This document shows, one piece after another, positions 1 through 6,433 of a DNA stretch of 14,109 nt. The notes under the pieces are model-generated. The model worked only from the letters and a program-made list of their open reading frames with translations. It did not search any database and was not told the origin of the DNA. This stretch comes from an uncultured Ignavibacteriota bacterium (GTDB lineage Bacteria > Bacteroidota > Ignavibacteria > Tepidaquicellales > Tepidaquicellaceae): the NCBI GenBank assembly GCA_937983305.1, contig CALKAJ010000035.1, positions 1 to 14,109 on the forward strand, written 5' to 3'. Each line of letters opens with the position of its first letter. Position 1 is the stretch's first letter. Made by a program: the position numbers and the translations under genes.

Positions 1-102
1 TTCCTTAGAATATTCAAAAGAATTAACGTAAAAAATCCCGTTATCTTTTCCGATTGCAGTTTTTATTCTGCTGTTTCCTATATCAAGTAATAATGCTATC
101 AT
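1..102 (-). CDS. coaX: Type III pantothenate kinase, N-terminal fragment
   Basis: This is the 5' end of a minus-strand gene that continues past the left edge; only 34 codons are present. The ATG is at 102 and the protein begins MIALLLDIGNSRIKTAIG. The D-x-G-N-(S/T)-x-x-K pattern at residues 7-14 is the phosphate-binding motif 1 of type III pantothenate kinases (ASKHA fold), and the SRIK variant is typical of Bacteroidota-type CoaX. The enzyme phosphorylates pantothenate in the first step of coenzyme A synthesis in the cytoplasm. A terminator separates it from the upstream gene (111-140), so it probably has its own promoter or relies on readthrough. Another ASKHA-fold protein cannot be fully excluded from 34 residues, but the start, spacing and motif fit CoaX best. 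Confidence 0.78.
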   Translation of the reverse strand, partial: MIALLLDIGNSRIKTAIGKDNGIFYVNSFEYSKE

Positions 103-110
103 TCAATTAT

Positions 111-140
111 AAAAAAAGCGTAAAAGAAAATCCTTTACGC
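111..140 (-). terminator. Rho-independent terminator
   Basis: Read on the minus strand, GCGTAAA (140-134) pairs perfectly with TTTACGC (124-118) around a short loop, with flanking G-T and A-T pairs that lengthen the stem, and a run of seven T follows immediately (117-111). It lies just after the outer-membrane protein gene ending at 167 and just before the coaX start at 102, so it should end the BFN/outer-membrane-protein transcript. Confidence 0.75.
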
Positions 141-166
141 CTTAAAATCTGAAAAATTTTAATAAA

Positions 167-724
167 TTACAGTGGGATTTTTACTCCACCTGTCAAAGTA
201 TAGCCGGTAACATTTTTCTCGTCATTTATGATGATTTTATATTTTCCGTCAATAAATACAACTGTTCCTTCGAAAACATTTGTGAATTCCAATCCGCCGC
301 CAAGTGAAAGACCTGCATTGGTAACCTTTTTGGGCTTGGTATCAGGATTCGGGTCGGTATTTTCGTAGAAATTAATTCCTATACCTCCGTCAACATAAGG
401 AGTCATTGTTGTACCTTTGAATTTTAAACGTAGAAGCCCTGCCATCTCAAAGTTGCTTGCTTTATCAATTTTCCAGTAATCTGCCATTGGAACAATTGCA
501 AATCTGTCAAGTTCGATTTCCGTAAATAGTCCAAGGTTTATTCCTGTTCCGTTATTAAATATAGCAAAACCTCCAAGTAATCCGAGATTTACTTTTGGCC
601 TTACGTCATTTACTATTTTCGATTTTACAGGTTCAGCGAAATTAGTTTTAAACTGAGCGAAGCCGGATGTTACAAAAAAGAATAACGAAACTACTGCGAT
701 TAAAACGATTTTCTGATTTTTCAT
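167..724 (-). CDS. Small outer-membrane beta-barrel-like protein
   Basis: This 185-residue exported protein has a clear signal peptide: a Lys-containing start (MKNQK), a hydrophobic core at residues 6-19 and a likely signal peptidase I cut after SGFA at about residue 23. The mature part alternates short hydrophobic strands with Gly/Asn/Asp turns, for example around GLLGGFAIFNNG (49-60), GGIGINFYEN and GLSLGGGLEF. This is the pattern of a small eight-strand outer-membrane barrel. No catalytic motif is visible, and the last residue is Leu rather than the aromatic residue common at barrel ends, so the assignment is to a fold class only. It starts 3 bases after the stop of the BFN nuclease gene, so the two are almost certainly co-transcribed, and a terminator follows it. 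Substrate and role are unknown. Confidence 0.6.
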   Translation of the reverse strand: MKNQKIVLIAVVSLFFFVTSGFAQFKTNFAEPVKSKIVNDVRPKVNLGLLGGFAIFNNGTGINLGLFTEIELDRFAIVPMADYWKIDKASNFEMAGLLRLKFKGTTMTPYVDGGIGINFYENTDPNPDTKPKKVTNAGLSLGGGLEFTNVFEGTVVFIDGKYKIIINDEKNVTGYTLTGGVKIPL

Positions 725-727
725 TAT

Positions 728-1348
728 TTAATTTAAATTTGAAATTTCAATTTTTTTAATCTCATCTCTTAGGGTCGCCGCTTTTTCGTAATCTTCGTTT
801 GTTACTGCATCATCGAGGTCCTTTTTCAATTGTTCCAGTTTTTTCTGTACCGATTTGGTATCTTGTTCTTCATCAAATTCATCCTCAAATGATAAATCTT
901 TCTCTTCTTTTTTCTTTTCATCTGCCGCTTCCGGTATAAATCCTATTTCATCAAGAATCGCGTTAGCAACAAAAATCGGTGCATTAAATTTTAAAGCCAA
1001 AGCAATAGCATCTGAAGGTCTTGCATCAATTTCTTCATAGGTATCGTTATCAATTTTTATTTTCGCATAGAATGTTGAATCGCGTAATTCGGTAATTGTT
1101 ACGAAATCAATGGAAAACCCGAAAAGTTCAATAAAATTCTTCAATAAATCGTGAGTAAGTGGTCTTGGAGGATTAACTCCTTCAAGGTGAATTGCAATAA
1201 CCTGTGCTTCAAATTGTCCGATAACAATTGGAAGTCTTCTTTCGCCGTCAATTTCTTTCAAAATTACGGCGTACCCTCCTCCGCTCAGCGAAGAGGATAA
1301 TGTTAGCCCGAAAATCTCAACCTGCGTTATATTTTTATCGTAATCCAT
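728..1348 (-). CDS. Bifunctional nuclease (BFN/DUF151) with C-terminal UVR motif
   Basis: Residues 1-135 form a BFN (DUF151) domain: LPIVIG at 39-44, RPLTHDL at 62-68 and the hallmark DARPSDAIALAL at 108-119. A highly acidic/lysine linker (about 141-165) leads to a UVR motif at about 170-202, with NEDYEKAATLRDEI at 184-197, the helical hairpin known from UvrB and UvrC. BFN proteins have reported RNase and DNase activity, and the BFN-plus-UVR layout is common in Bacteroidota and relatives, so a nucleic-acid or stress-related role is likely; the substrate is unknown. The ATG at 1348 has a weak Shine-Dalgarno (AAGGA, about 12 bases upstream), which is rare in this window. A -7 element (TATTTTTG) lies about 85 bases upstream. 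The gene is 3 bases from the outer-membrane protein gene downstream. Confidence 0.88.
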   Translation of the reverse strand: MDYDKNITQVEIFGLTLSSSLSGGGYAVILKEIDGERRLPIVIGQFEAQVIAIHLEGVNPPRPLTHDLLKNFIELFGFSIDFVTITELRDSTFYAKIKIDNDTYEEIDARPSDAIALALKFNAPIFVANAILDEIGFIPEAADEKKKEEKDLSFEDEFDEEQDTKSVQKKLEQLKKDLDDAVTNEDYEKAATLRDEIKKIEISNLN

Positions 1349-1430
1349 AATATTTAGTCCTTTTATAATTTATACACATCAAAATAAAATAAAGTTTCAC
1401 TTGCTTAAATAAAACTACTTAATGTCAGTA

Positions 1431-1466
1431 CAAAAATAGGATATTAATCTGTTAATTTTAATGCAA
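1431..1466 (-). promoter_or_regulatory. Candidate promoter of the BFN operon
   Basis: On the minus strand, 1438-1431 reads TATTTTTG, an exact match to the Bacteroidota -7 consensus TAnnTTTG. The nearest TTG (1466-1464) is 25 bases upstream, longer than the usual 19-21, so the -33 part is weak. It sits in the 122-bp gap after etfA, where no convincing terminator is visible. The same octamer occurs before the kinase/Ktr operon at 13096-13103. Confidence 0.4.
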
Positions 1467-1470
1467 AAGA

Positions 1471-2472
1471 TTATAACACTTTTTTAAATTCTTCCTTCAA
1501 AACCGGTAAAACTTCGAATAAATCTCCAATAATTCCATAGTCTGCGACCTGAAATATTGGTGCATCTTTATCTTTATTTATTGCTACAATGCATTTTGAA
1601 GATGACATACCTGCAAGATGCTGAATAGCTCCGCTGATACCGCAGGCAATATAAAGCCCGGGGGAAACAGTTTTTCCTGTTTGACCGACCTGCTCCGAAT
1701 GAGGTCTCCATCCGGCATCAACAACTGCTCTTGAAGCTCCTGTTGCCGCACCGATAACCGATGCTAATTCCTCAATCAGGTGGAAATTTTCAGGTCCTTT
1801 CATACCTCTGCCACCGGATACTATTTTATCAGCTTCTGCAACGTCAATTTTTCCTTGCGAAAGTACAACTTCGGTTACAACAGTACTGAAATCGTCTGCG
1901 GATATATTCAACGATGCAGAGGTAATATCAGTTACCTTTGCATTGTTAGAATCGGTTTTTTCCGCTTTGAATACATTAGGTCTCAAAGAAAGAACGACGT
2001 TTTCCGAATTTACCTTTATTTCTGCAAATGCTTTTCCTGCGTAAACAGGTTTAGTAACTGAAATAACTCCGTCATTAACGCTAATTCCGGTTATATCGGG
2101 AATCAAAGCTGAATCTGTTAATATAGAAACGGCAGGGGAGAGAGCTTTTCCAAAACCGGTTCCTGAAAACAGAATAATTGTATAGCCGTTTTGTTTTGCA
2201 AACTCTGAAACAGCTTTAGAGATTGCAGAATAGGAATATTTTATATTTCCGCCTTTAACGGAATTCATCTCATCAAGATTTAAACGAAATATCTCTTCTG
2301 CTCCATATTCACCTAAGACTTTTATTTCATCAGCACTTTGGTTACTGATTACGAGGGAAGCAAAATCACACCCTAAAACACCGGAAAGTCTTTTTGCTTC
2401 GGAAACTGTTTCAAAAGCAGAATTCTTAAATTTATTTTCTTTTGATTCTATATATGCTAATATTTTTGCCAT
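1471..2472 (-). CDS. etfA: Electron transfer flavoprotein, alpha subunit
   Basis: This 333-residue protein has the usual length and architecture of EtfA/FixB. The N-terminal alpha/beta domain (about 1-190) is followed by the FAD-binding domain, whose conserved segments are clear: ASRAVVDAGWRPHSEQVGQT (246-265), GKTVSPGLYIACGISGAIQH (266-285) and PIFQVADYGIIGDLFEVLP (305-323). With EtfB it forms a soluble heterodimer that accepts electrons from flavin dehydrogenases such as acyl-CoA dehydrogenases and passes them to ETF:quinone oxidoreductase or another acceptor. It starts 25 bases after the etfB stop, so the two form an operon. No dehydrogenase or quinone oxidoreductase gene is adjacent, so the donor and acceptor cannot be read from the context. 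Start is ATG without a Shine-Dalgarno. Confidence 0.95.
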   Translation of the reverse strand: MAKILAYIESKENKFKNSAFETVSEAKRLSGVLGCDFASLVISNQSADEIKVLGEYGAEEIFRLNLDEMNSVKGGNIKYSYSAISKAVSEFAKQNGYTIILFSGTGFGKALSPAVSILTDSALIPDITGISVNDGVISVTKPVYAGKAFAEIKVNSENVVLSLRPNVFKAEKTDSNNAKVTDITSASLNISADDFSTVVTEVVLSQGKIDVAEADKIVSGGRGMKGPENFHLIEELASVIGAATGASRAVVDAGWRPHSEQVGQTGKTVSPGLYIACGISGAIQHLAGMSSSKCIVAINKDKDAPIFQVADYGIIGDLFEVLPVLKEEFKKVL

Positions 2473-2497
2473 TTTAAAATTTTAGTTTTAATTAATG

Positions 2498-3247
2498 TTA
2501 GATAATTTTTGCTTCATCGCGGAGCAACTTTACAAGTTCAGCGGCAGAATCGGCACCGTTTTCAAGTATTTTTCCTTTGCCCTTTGCCGGCGGCAGATTC
2601 ATTGAAATAACTTCAGTTTTATTTCCCGAATAAGTTGAGCTTTTTTCTTCAATCGGTTTTGATTTCGAAGCCATTATGCTTTTCAGGTTAGGATATCTTG
2701 GGTTGTTCAAACCTTTTTGTGCACCGATTATTGCAGGTAAAGTAGAAGTTATAATCTCTTTGCCTCCTTCAATTTCCCTTTCAGCTGAAATTTCACTTCC
2801 GTTTATATCAAGCTTTGTAACTACATTAACGTAAGGGAGATTTAACAAAGTTGCTACCATACCGGGAATTGCCATACCGTCAAAATCAATTGATTGCTTT
2901 CCGAAAAATATCAAATCAGGTTTAAGTTCGTTCAAAGCATCTGCAAGGTTTTTGGCAACTGTATAGCTGTCATAATCATCACCGCTTGCTTTTATTAAGA
3001 TACCTTTCTCAATGCCCATCTGATATGCTTTTTTGATGGCTTCCTTTGATTTGTCGGTTCCGAAAGATATTGCATAAGTTTCGGCACCCGATTTCTCTTT
3101 AAGCTGTACCGCTTCCTCAACAGCAAATTCATCATAAGGATTTAAGATAAATGTAACTCCATTTTCATCAATGGATTTACCGGAACTTCCAATTTTTACC
3201 TTTGTAGTTGAATCCGGAACTAAAGATACGCATACCGCAATTTTCAT
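2498..3247 (-). CDS. etfB: Electron transfer flavoprotein, beta subunit
   Basis: This 249-residue protein matches EtfB/FixA over its full length. It starts MKIAVCVSLVPDS and carries the conserved NPYDEFAVEEAVQLKE (36-51), the nucleotide-binding segment GKQSIDFDG (116-124) and the signature region ending GAQKGLNNPRYPNLKSIMAS (175-194), which forms the interaction loop for partner dehydrogenases. It binds AMP in ordinary ETFs or a second FAD in bifurcating ones; I cannot decide between these from sequence by eye. It is the first gene of the etfBA operon. Its start is ATG at 3247, with an AT-rich leader and no Shine-Dalgarno. It is divergent from the tRNA gene at 3371. Confidence 0.94.
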   Translation of the reverse strand: MKIAVCVSLVPDSTTKVKIGSSGKSIDENGVTFILNPYDEFAVEEAVQLKEKSGAETYAISFGTDKSKEAIKKAYQMGIEKGILIKASGDDYDSYTVAKNLADALNELKPDLIFFGKQSIDFDGMAIPGMVATLLNLPYVNVVTKLDINGSEISAEREIEGGKEIITSTLPAIIGAQKGLNNPRYPNLKSIMASKSKPIEEKSSTYSGNKTEVISMNLPPAKGKGKILENGADSAAELVKLLRDEAKII

Positions 3248-3278
3248 AAAATATCGTTTTAATTATTTAAAGTTTGTT

Positions 3279-3307
3279 AAAATATAATGCAATTATGATA
3301 TTTGCAA
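3279..3307 (-). promoter_or_regulatory. Candidate etfBA promoter
   Basis: On the minus strand, TTG at 3307-3305 is followed after 18 bases by TATATTTT (3286-3279), one base off TAnnTTTG. This would give a leader of about 25-30 bases before the etfB ATG. A short inverted repeat, TGCAA-N9-TTGCA (3288-3306), fills the spacer and could be an operator. Both calls are by eye in AT-rich DNA. Confidence 0.35.
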
Positions 3308-3331
3308 TACAATTTATATTAAATATTAACA

Positions 3332-3360
3332 TTGAATTAAAAATTAAAATTTCATATATT
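3332..3360 (+). promoter_or_regulatory. Promoter of the initiator tRNA
   Basis: TTGAAT (3332-3337) and TATATT (3355-3360) are separated by 17 bases, a good housekeeping-sigma layout. Read with the Bacteroidota consensus it is TTG-N20-TATATTTA. The -10/-7 element ends 10 bases before the mature tRNA 5' end, which fits a short tRNA leader. Confidence 0.55.
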
Positions 3361-3370
3361 TAGAAAATAT

Positions 3371-3443
<73 letters not shown>

Positions 3444-3451
3444 CTCAATAG

Positions 3452-3490
3452 GAACCTCGAAATTTAATATATTTCGGGGTTCTTTGTTTT
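3452..3490 (+). terminator. Rho-independent terminator after tRNA-fMet
   Basis: GAACCTCGAAAT (3452-3463) pairs with ATTTCGGGGTTC (3471-3482) as a 12-bp stem with one G-T pair and a 7-base loop, followed by TTTGTTTT (3483-3490). It lies 8 bases beyond the tRNA and should separate the tRNA transcript from the kinase gene downstream. Confidence 0.85.
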
Positions 3491-3673
3491 AAATTATCCC
3501 TTACTTATATAAACGAATATTTCGCCGAAAATTATAAATAAATGAATTGTTTCTTTATTAATTTTCAATTAAAATTACAATAAATATTCTTAACTCAAAT
3601 CCTAAAAGATACGGAATCTACTGATAGAAAAATAGAGGATGCTTTACTGCTTAGTGAAGAAAATTACCACTTA

Positions 3674-5119
3674 TTGGTTGATACAATGGGGGAGGGTTTG
3701 ATTGTTGTTGATAATGATGACAGGATTAAATTTGTTAACAGAAAATGTTGTGAGATATACGGCTACGAATCTGAAGAGCTAATAGGTAAAATCGGCTATG
3801 AGGTCTTAGAGCATAAAGAAGATAGGCATATTGTAATTGAGAAAACAAAAATAAGAAAACAGGGAATAACTGATACTTATGAGCTTAGAGGGGTTAAGAA
3901 AAACGGTGAAATCATAATAGTCAGAATTAACGGTGCACCAATTTATGACATTGACAACAAAGTAATTGGCTCTATTGGTATAGTTTCCGATATAACAAAG
4001 ATAAAAAATGATGAAGAACTATTACGAAACAGCGAAGAAAAATTCAGAACTTTTGTAGAAAATGCAAATGACATTGTATATTCACTTACTCCTGAAGGAA
4101 TATTTACTTATGTTTCGCCTTCCTGGACAAAAATTCTCGGACATGAAATCAGTGAAGTCGAGAATCATTCTTTCACTGAATTTATTCATAAAGACGATAT
4201 AGAGCCCTGCCTGAAATATCTGGAAAAAACAATTTTGACTGAAAAACCGCAAGGTGTAATTGAATACAGAGTTCGACACAAAGATGGAAGCTGGAGGATA
4301 CATACTTCAAATTCTTCGGTGAAAAGAGATGAAACCGGCAAAGTAATAAACTTTCTTGGAATTGCGAGAGATATAACTGACCGTAAGATAGTAGAAAAAA
4401 AACTTAGAGAAAGTGAGGCTAATCTTAAAGAACTCAATGCAACAAAGGATAAATTTTTTAATATTATCGCACATGATTTGCGAAACCCGTTTAATGCAAT
4501 TGTTGGTTACAGCAGTTTATTGGTTAATGACTTGCAGGAAGAAAAGTATAAGGACAGTCTGGAATTCGCGCAAATAATCTTAAAATCATCAAATGCCGCT
4601 CTTAATTTGCTTTCAAATCTTCTGGAATGGTCAAGATCTCAAACAGGAAAAATTAAATTCAAACCTGAAATTTTAAATCTGAATGAAGTAATTAATGAAG
4701 CAATTGAATCAGCTTTGGATTATGCTGAGCAAAAATCAATTGAAGCGAAAATATTATTACCGGAAAATATATCAGTATATGCAGATAAAGATATGTTATC
4801 ATCAGTACTTCGAAATCTGATTTCAAATGCAATAAAATTTACGAACAAAGGTGGAACAATAAACGTTGAAGCTGTTGAAAAGCCGGATGAAATATTAGTG
4901 TCAATCCGGGATAATGGAATAGGTATTAAACAACAAGTATTAGAAAATCTTTTCCGTTTAGATATTAACCAAACAATAACCGGTACAGAAGGAGAAAAAG
5001 GAACGGGGCTTGGATTGCTTCTGTGTAAAGAATTTGTCGAAAAGCACAACGGGAAAATATGGGTTGAAAGTGAACCCGGCAAAGGAAGTAAATTCTTTTT
5101 CACACTTCCTAAAGCCTAA
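3674..5119 (+). CDS. PAS-PAS sensor histidine kinase, probably 5'-truncated
   Basis: This is a 481-residue soluble kinase. PAS1 spans about 1-112 (ending SDITKIK), PAS2 about 118-240 (ending ARDITDRK), then a short coiled linker, a HisKA domain with phosphoacceptor His267 in FFNIIAHDLRNPFNAIVGYS, and a HATPase domain with the N-box RNLISNAIKF (380-389), G1 DNGIGI (413-418) and G2 GTGLGL (443-448). All catalytic motifs are intact. No membrane segment is visible and no response regulator is adjacent. The start is doubtful. The only ATG near the front is residue 5; TTG at 3674 is used here, yet coding-like sequence continues upstream in frame to a TAA at 3581-3583. That upstream part (3584-3673) reads like the end of a preceding PAS domain plus its linker (KDTESTDRKIEDALLLSEEN), so the gene has probably lost its front. 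Confidence 0.85.
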   Translation: MVDTMGEGLIVVDNDDRIKFVNRKCCEIYGYESEELIGKIGYEVLEHKEDRHIVIEKTKIRKQGITDTYELRGVKKNGEIIIVRINGAPIYDIDNKVIGSIGIVSDITKIKNDEELLRNSEEKFRTFVENANDIVYSLTPEGIFTYVSPSWTKILGHEISEVENHSFTEFIHKDDIEPCLKYLEKTILTEKPQGVIEYRVRHKDGSWRIHTSNSSVKRDETGKVINFLGIARDITDRKIVEKKLRESEANLKELNATKDKFFNIIAHDLRNPFNAIVGYSSLLVNDLQEEKYKDSLEFAQIILKSSNAALNLLSNLLEWSRSQTGKIKFKPEILNLNEVINEAIESALDYAEQKSIEAKILLPENISVYADKDMLSSVLRNLISNAIKFTNKGGTINVEAVEKPDEILVSIRDNGIGIKQQVLENLFRLDINQTITGTEGEKGTGLGLLLCKEFVEKHNGKIWVESEPGKGSKFFFTLPKA

Positions 5120-5145
5120 ATACTTCAGGAAGTGTAATTTTATTT
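5102..5145 (+). terminator. Rho-independent terminator of the PAS kinase
   Basis: ACACTTCCT (5102-5110) and AGGAAGTGT (5127-5135) form a perfect 9-bp stem followed by AATTTTATTT. The left arm is inside the last codons of the kinase gene and the stop codon (5117-5119) is in the loop. On the other strand no T-run follows, so it serves the plus strand only. Confidence 0.6.
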
Positions 5146-5159
5146 CAAGGGGAAATTAA

Positions 5160-5915
5160 TTAAAACTGTTTTTGAAATTTCTTCCATTCCTTTTTGGCAT
5201 AATCAAGGAAACCCTCGGGGGCGCTGTCAAATGATTTGTCTATGTTGGTTTCACCGCCGTATGGATCAACACCTTCGTAAACAACCTTTTGAGTCCCGCG
5301 AATCGCAAATTTATCTTTGCCTTCGTGCATCATCAATTTATAGCCTAAAGGACTAACATCGCTCATACATCCCTGCCTGTATAAAAAAGTACTTTCGGCA
5401 ATACCGTTATTATTTAAATCAGTTATTGACAAAGATTTTTTGATGAATTCAAGAGTTAAATCAGCATCACACCCTTTTTCAAAATCCTGAATTTTCCAAA
5501 CCTCTTCAGAAGATTCATTATTAATAATATATTGATAACCATATAGTTCTTTCGAAGCTAATGACTCGCCAATATACATTCCTTTATCTCTTTCGGCTTC
5601 ACTGAGTTTTTTTATCTTTTCTTTTGTTTCGGTGATAATAATAAAATTAATTCCGTTTTTATCCTTCCATTTTGCACTTGCCACAATTTTCCCGGTATAT
5701 TGAACTGATTTTGGAATATCTTTTACATCCAGCTCAATATCCGTAACTTTATCCGATATTTCTTTTTGAGAACCTTCTCCCGAGCCTTCAGCGATTGTTT
5801 TAGAAATTGAAGTATCCTTTGAAGTATTGTTTGATTCAACTTTTTTAACCTCTTCCTTTTTTGAACAGCCCGCCAATAACCCAAATAATAAAAATATCAA
5901 TATTAATTTTTTCAT
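5160..5915 (-). CDS. Lipoprotein with a DxNxNG-type motif; resembles the M949_RS01915 family
   Basis: This 251-residue protein has a lipoprotein signal: MKK, a hydrophobic core, then LAGC with Cys17 as the lipidation site. A Ser/Thr/Lys/Glu-rich linker (about 18-58) precedes the folded part. The most conserved-looking stretch is SITDLNNNGIAESTFLYR (163-180), followed by GCMSDVSP (182-189) and KLMMHEG. The DLNNNGIAE segment resembles short calcium-binding loops of FG-GAP/VCBS repeats. From memory this layout matches Bacteroidota lipoproteins annotated as the M949_RS01915 'surface polysaccharide biosynthesis' family; that link and that function are unverified here. It probably sits on the inner leaflet of the outer membrane. 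It is convergent with the PAS kinase and 75 bases downstream of the HicB-like gene. An 8-bp inverted repeat (TTTGATTT/AAATCAAA, 5926-5947) lies just before its ATG. Confidence 0.7.
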   Translation of the reverse strand: MKKLILIFLLFGLLAGCSKKEEVKKVESNNTSKDTSISKTIAEGSGEGSQKEISDKVTDIELDVKDIPKSVQYTGKIVASAKWKDKNGINFIIITETKEKIKKLSEAERDKGMYIGESLASKELYGYQYIINNESSEEVWKIQDFEKGCDADLTLEFIKKSLSITDLNNNGIAESTFLYRQGCMSDVSPLGYKLMMHEGKDKFAIRGTQKVVYEGVDPYGGETNIDKSFDSAPEGFLDYAKKEWKKFQKQF

Positions 5916-5990
5916 TCAGAATAAATTTGATTTATTATAAAATCAAAATATAATTTTGTAAAACTAATATCAATACATTGTCTTCAACAT

Positions 5991-6203
5991 TTAAACACGT
6001 TTATATTCCTGCAGATTTGCAAAATTGCAATTCTCACAGTATTTTTTTGCCGCTCTGTGAAAAGCTTCAATCAGCTCTGAAAGAGTTCTACCCTGATAGG
6101 TAATGACTTCTGAAATTCCCTCAATTTTTCCATAGAAAATTCTGTCCTGTAAATTAAAACTGACTGTTCCCAAAAATGATTTATACTTTAATAAATTCTT
6201 CAT
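5991..6203 (-). CDS. Short HicB-like protein (N-terminal domain only)
   Basis: This 70-residue protein begins MKNLLKYKSFLGTVSF, then RIFYGKIEGISEVITYQGR (21-39) and LSELIEAFHRAAKKY (41-55). This closely follows the N-terminal RNase-H-like half of HicB-family antitoxins, in which a YKGxxGxVxFS start, an FxGKIEG segment and a VEELxxAFHEAVDDY helix are typical. Family members of this type usually run to about 110 residues with a C-terminal ribbon-helix-helix DNA-binding part; here the protein stops after CENCNFANLQEYKRV and no such domain follows in any frame of the 75 bases before the next gene. No HicA toxin gene is beside it. It may be a decayed antitoxin, a lone HicB-fold protein or an adapted regulator. 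The start is ATG at 6203 with no Shine-Dalgarno. Confidence 0.6.
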   Translation of the reverse strand: MKNLLKYKSFLGTVSFNLQDRIFYGKIEGISEVITYQGRTLSELIEAFHRAAKKYCENCNFANLQEYKRV

Positions 6204-6273
6204 AAAAATAGTTTTTAAATTAACTTACACTGAATCCTTACTGAACTTATACGCAAATATCATACCGAATATT

Positions 6274-6304
6274 TAATATTAATTAGAGACCGTAATTAAT
6301 ATTA
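6274..6304. repeat. Perfect 12-bp AT inverted repeat
   Basis: TAATATTAATTA (6274-6285) and TAATTAATATTA (6293-6304) are exact reverse complements around the spacer GAGACCG. The site lies between the HicB-like gene and the Cache kinase, 130 bases before the kinase start. With no T-run on either side, an operator is more likely than a terminator, though pure A/T arms reduce its significance. Confidence 0.45.
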
Positions 6305-6320
6305 TAGAAAATAAATATTT

Positions 6321-6353
6321 TCATTTTGAAACTCACTTTCTCATTTTGAAACT
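6321..6353 (+). repeat. Two direct repeats of TCATTTTGAAACT, 20 bp apart
   Basis: The 13-mer TCATTTTGAAACT occurs at 6321-6333 and again at 6341-6353 with a period of exactly 20 bp, about two helical turns, so both copies face the same side of the DNA. This is the arrangement expected for cooperative binding of an activator upstream of the Cache-kinase promoter. I did not see the 13-mer elsewhere in the window. Confidence 0.55.
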
Positions 6354-6381
6354 TTGGAAAATATTTTTCCTGATACCTTTA
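6353..6381 (+). promoter_or_regulatory. Candidate promoter of the Cache-kinase operon with embedded palindrome
   Basis: TTTG (6353-6356) is followed after 17 bases by TACCTTTA (6374-6381), one base off TAnnTTTG. A perfect palindrome GGAAAA-TAT-TTTTCC (6356-6370) fills the spacer, a position where a repressor would block polymerase. The leader to the ATG at 6434 would be about 45 bases. Confidence 0.35.
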
Positions 6382-6433
6382 TTTACCATTTAAAGTTTAT
6401 TTTTTATTAACTATTATTTAAAAAAGACTTATT

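Noticed and set aside
855..1040. Plus-strand open frame opposite the BFN gene
   Set aside because: It is low-complexity Ser/Phe-rich translation antisense to a well-supported domain (the acidic linker and DARPSDAIALAL region), with no recognisable motif.
3542..3583. ATG at 3542 in frame with the PAS kinase
   Set aside because: It yields only 13 codons before TAA at 3581; the sequence is AT-rich and not PAS-like, so it is not a convincing true start interrupted by a single nonsense mutation.
4720..5103. Minus-strand open frame of 127 codons inside the PAS kinase
   Set aside because: It is antisense to the HATPase domain, which carries intact N, G1 and G2 boxes on the plus strand.
5926..5947. 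FNR/CRP-like site TTTGATTT-N6-AAATCAAA before the lipoprotein gene
   Set aside because: The half-sites are 10 bases apart when read as TTGAT/ATCAA, not the 4 of FNR, and the arms are AT-rich; kept only as a note in the lipoprotein entry.
6356..6370. Sigma-54 -24/-12 promoter at the GG of GGAAAATATTTTTCC
   Set aside because: At the required 10-base spacing from GG there is TC rather than GC, and the rest does not match TGGCAC-N5-TTGCW.
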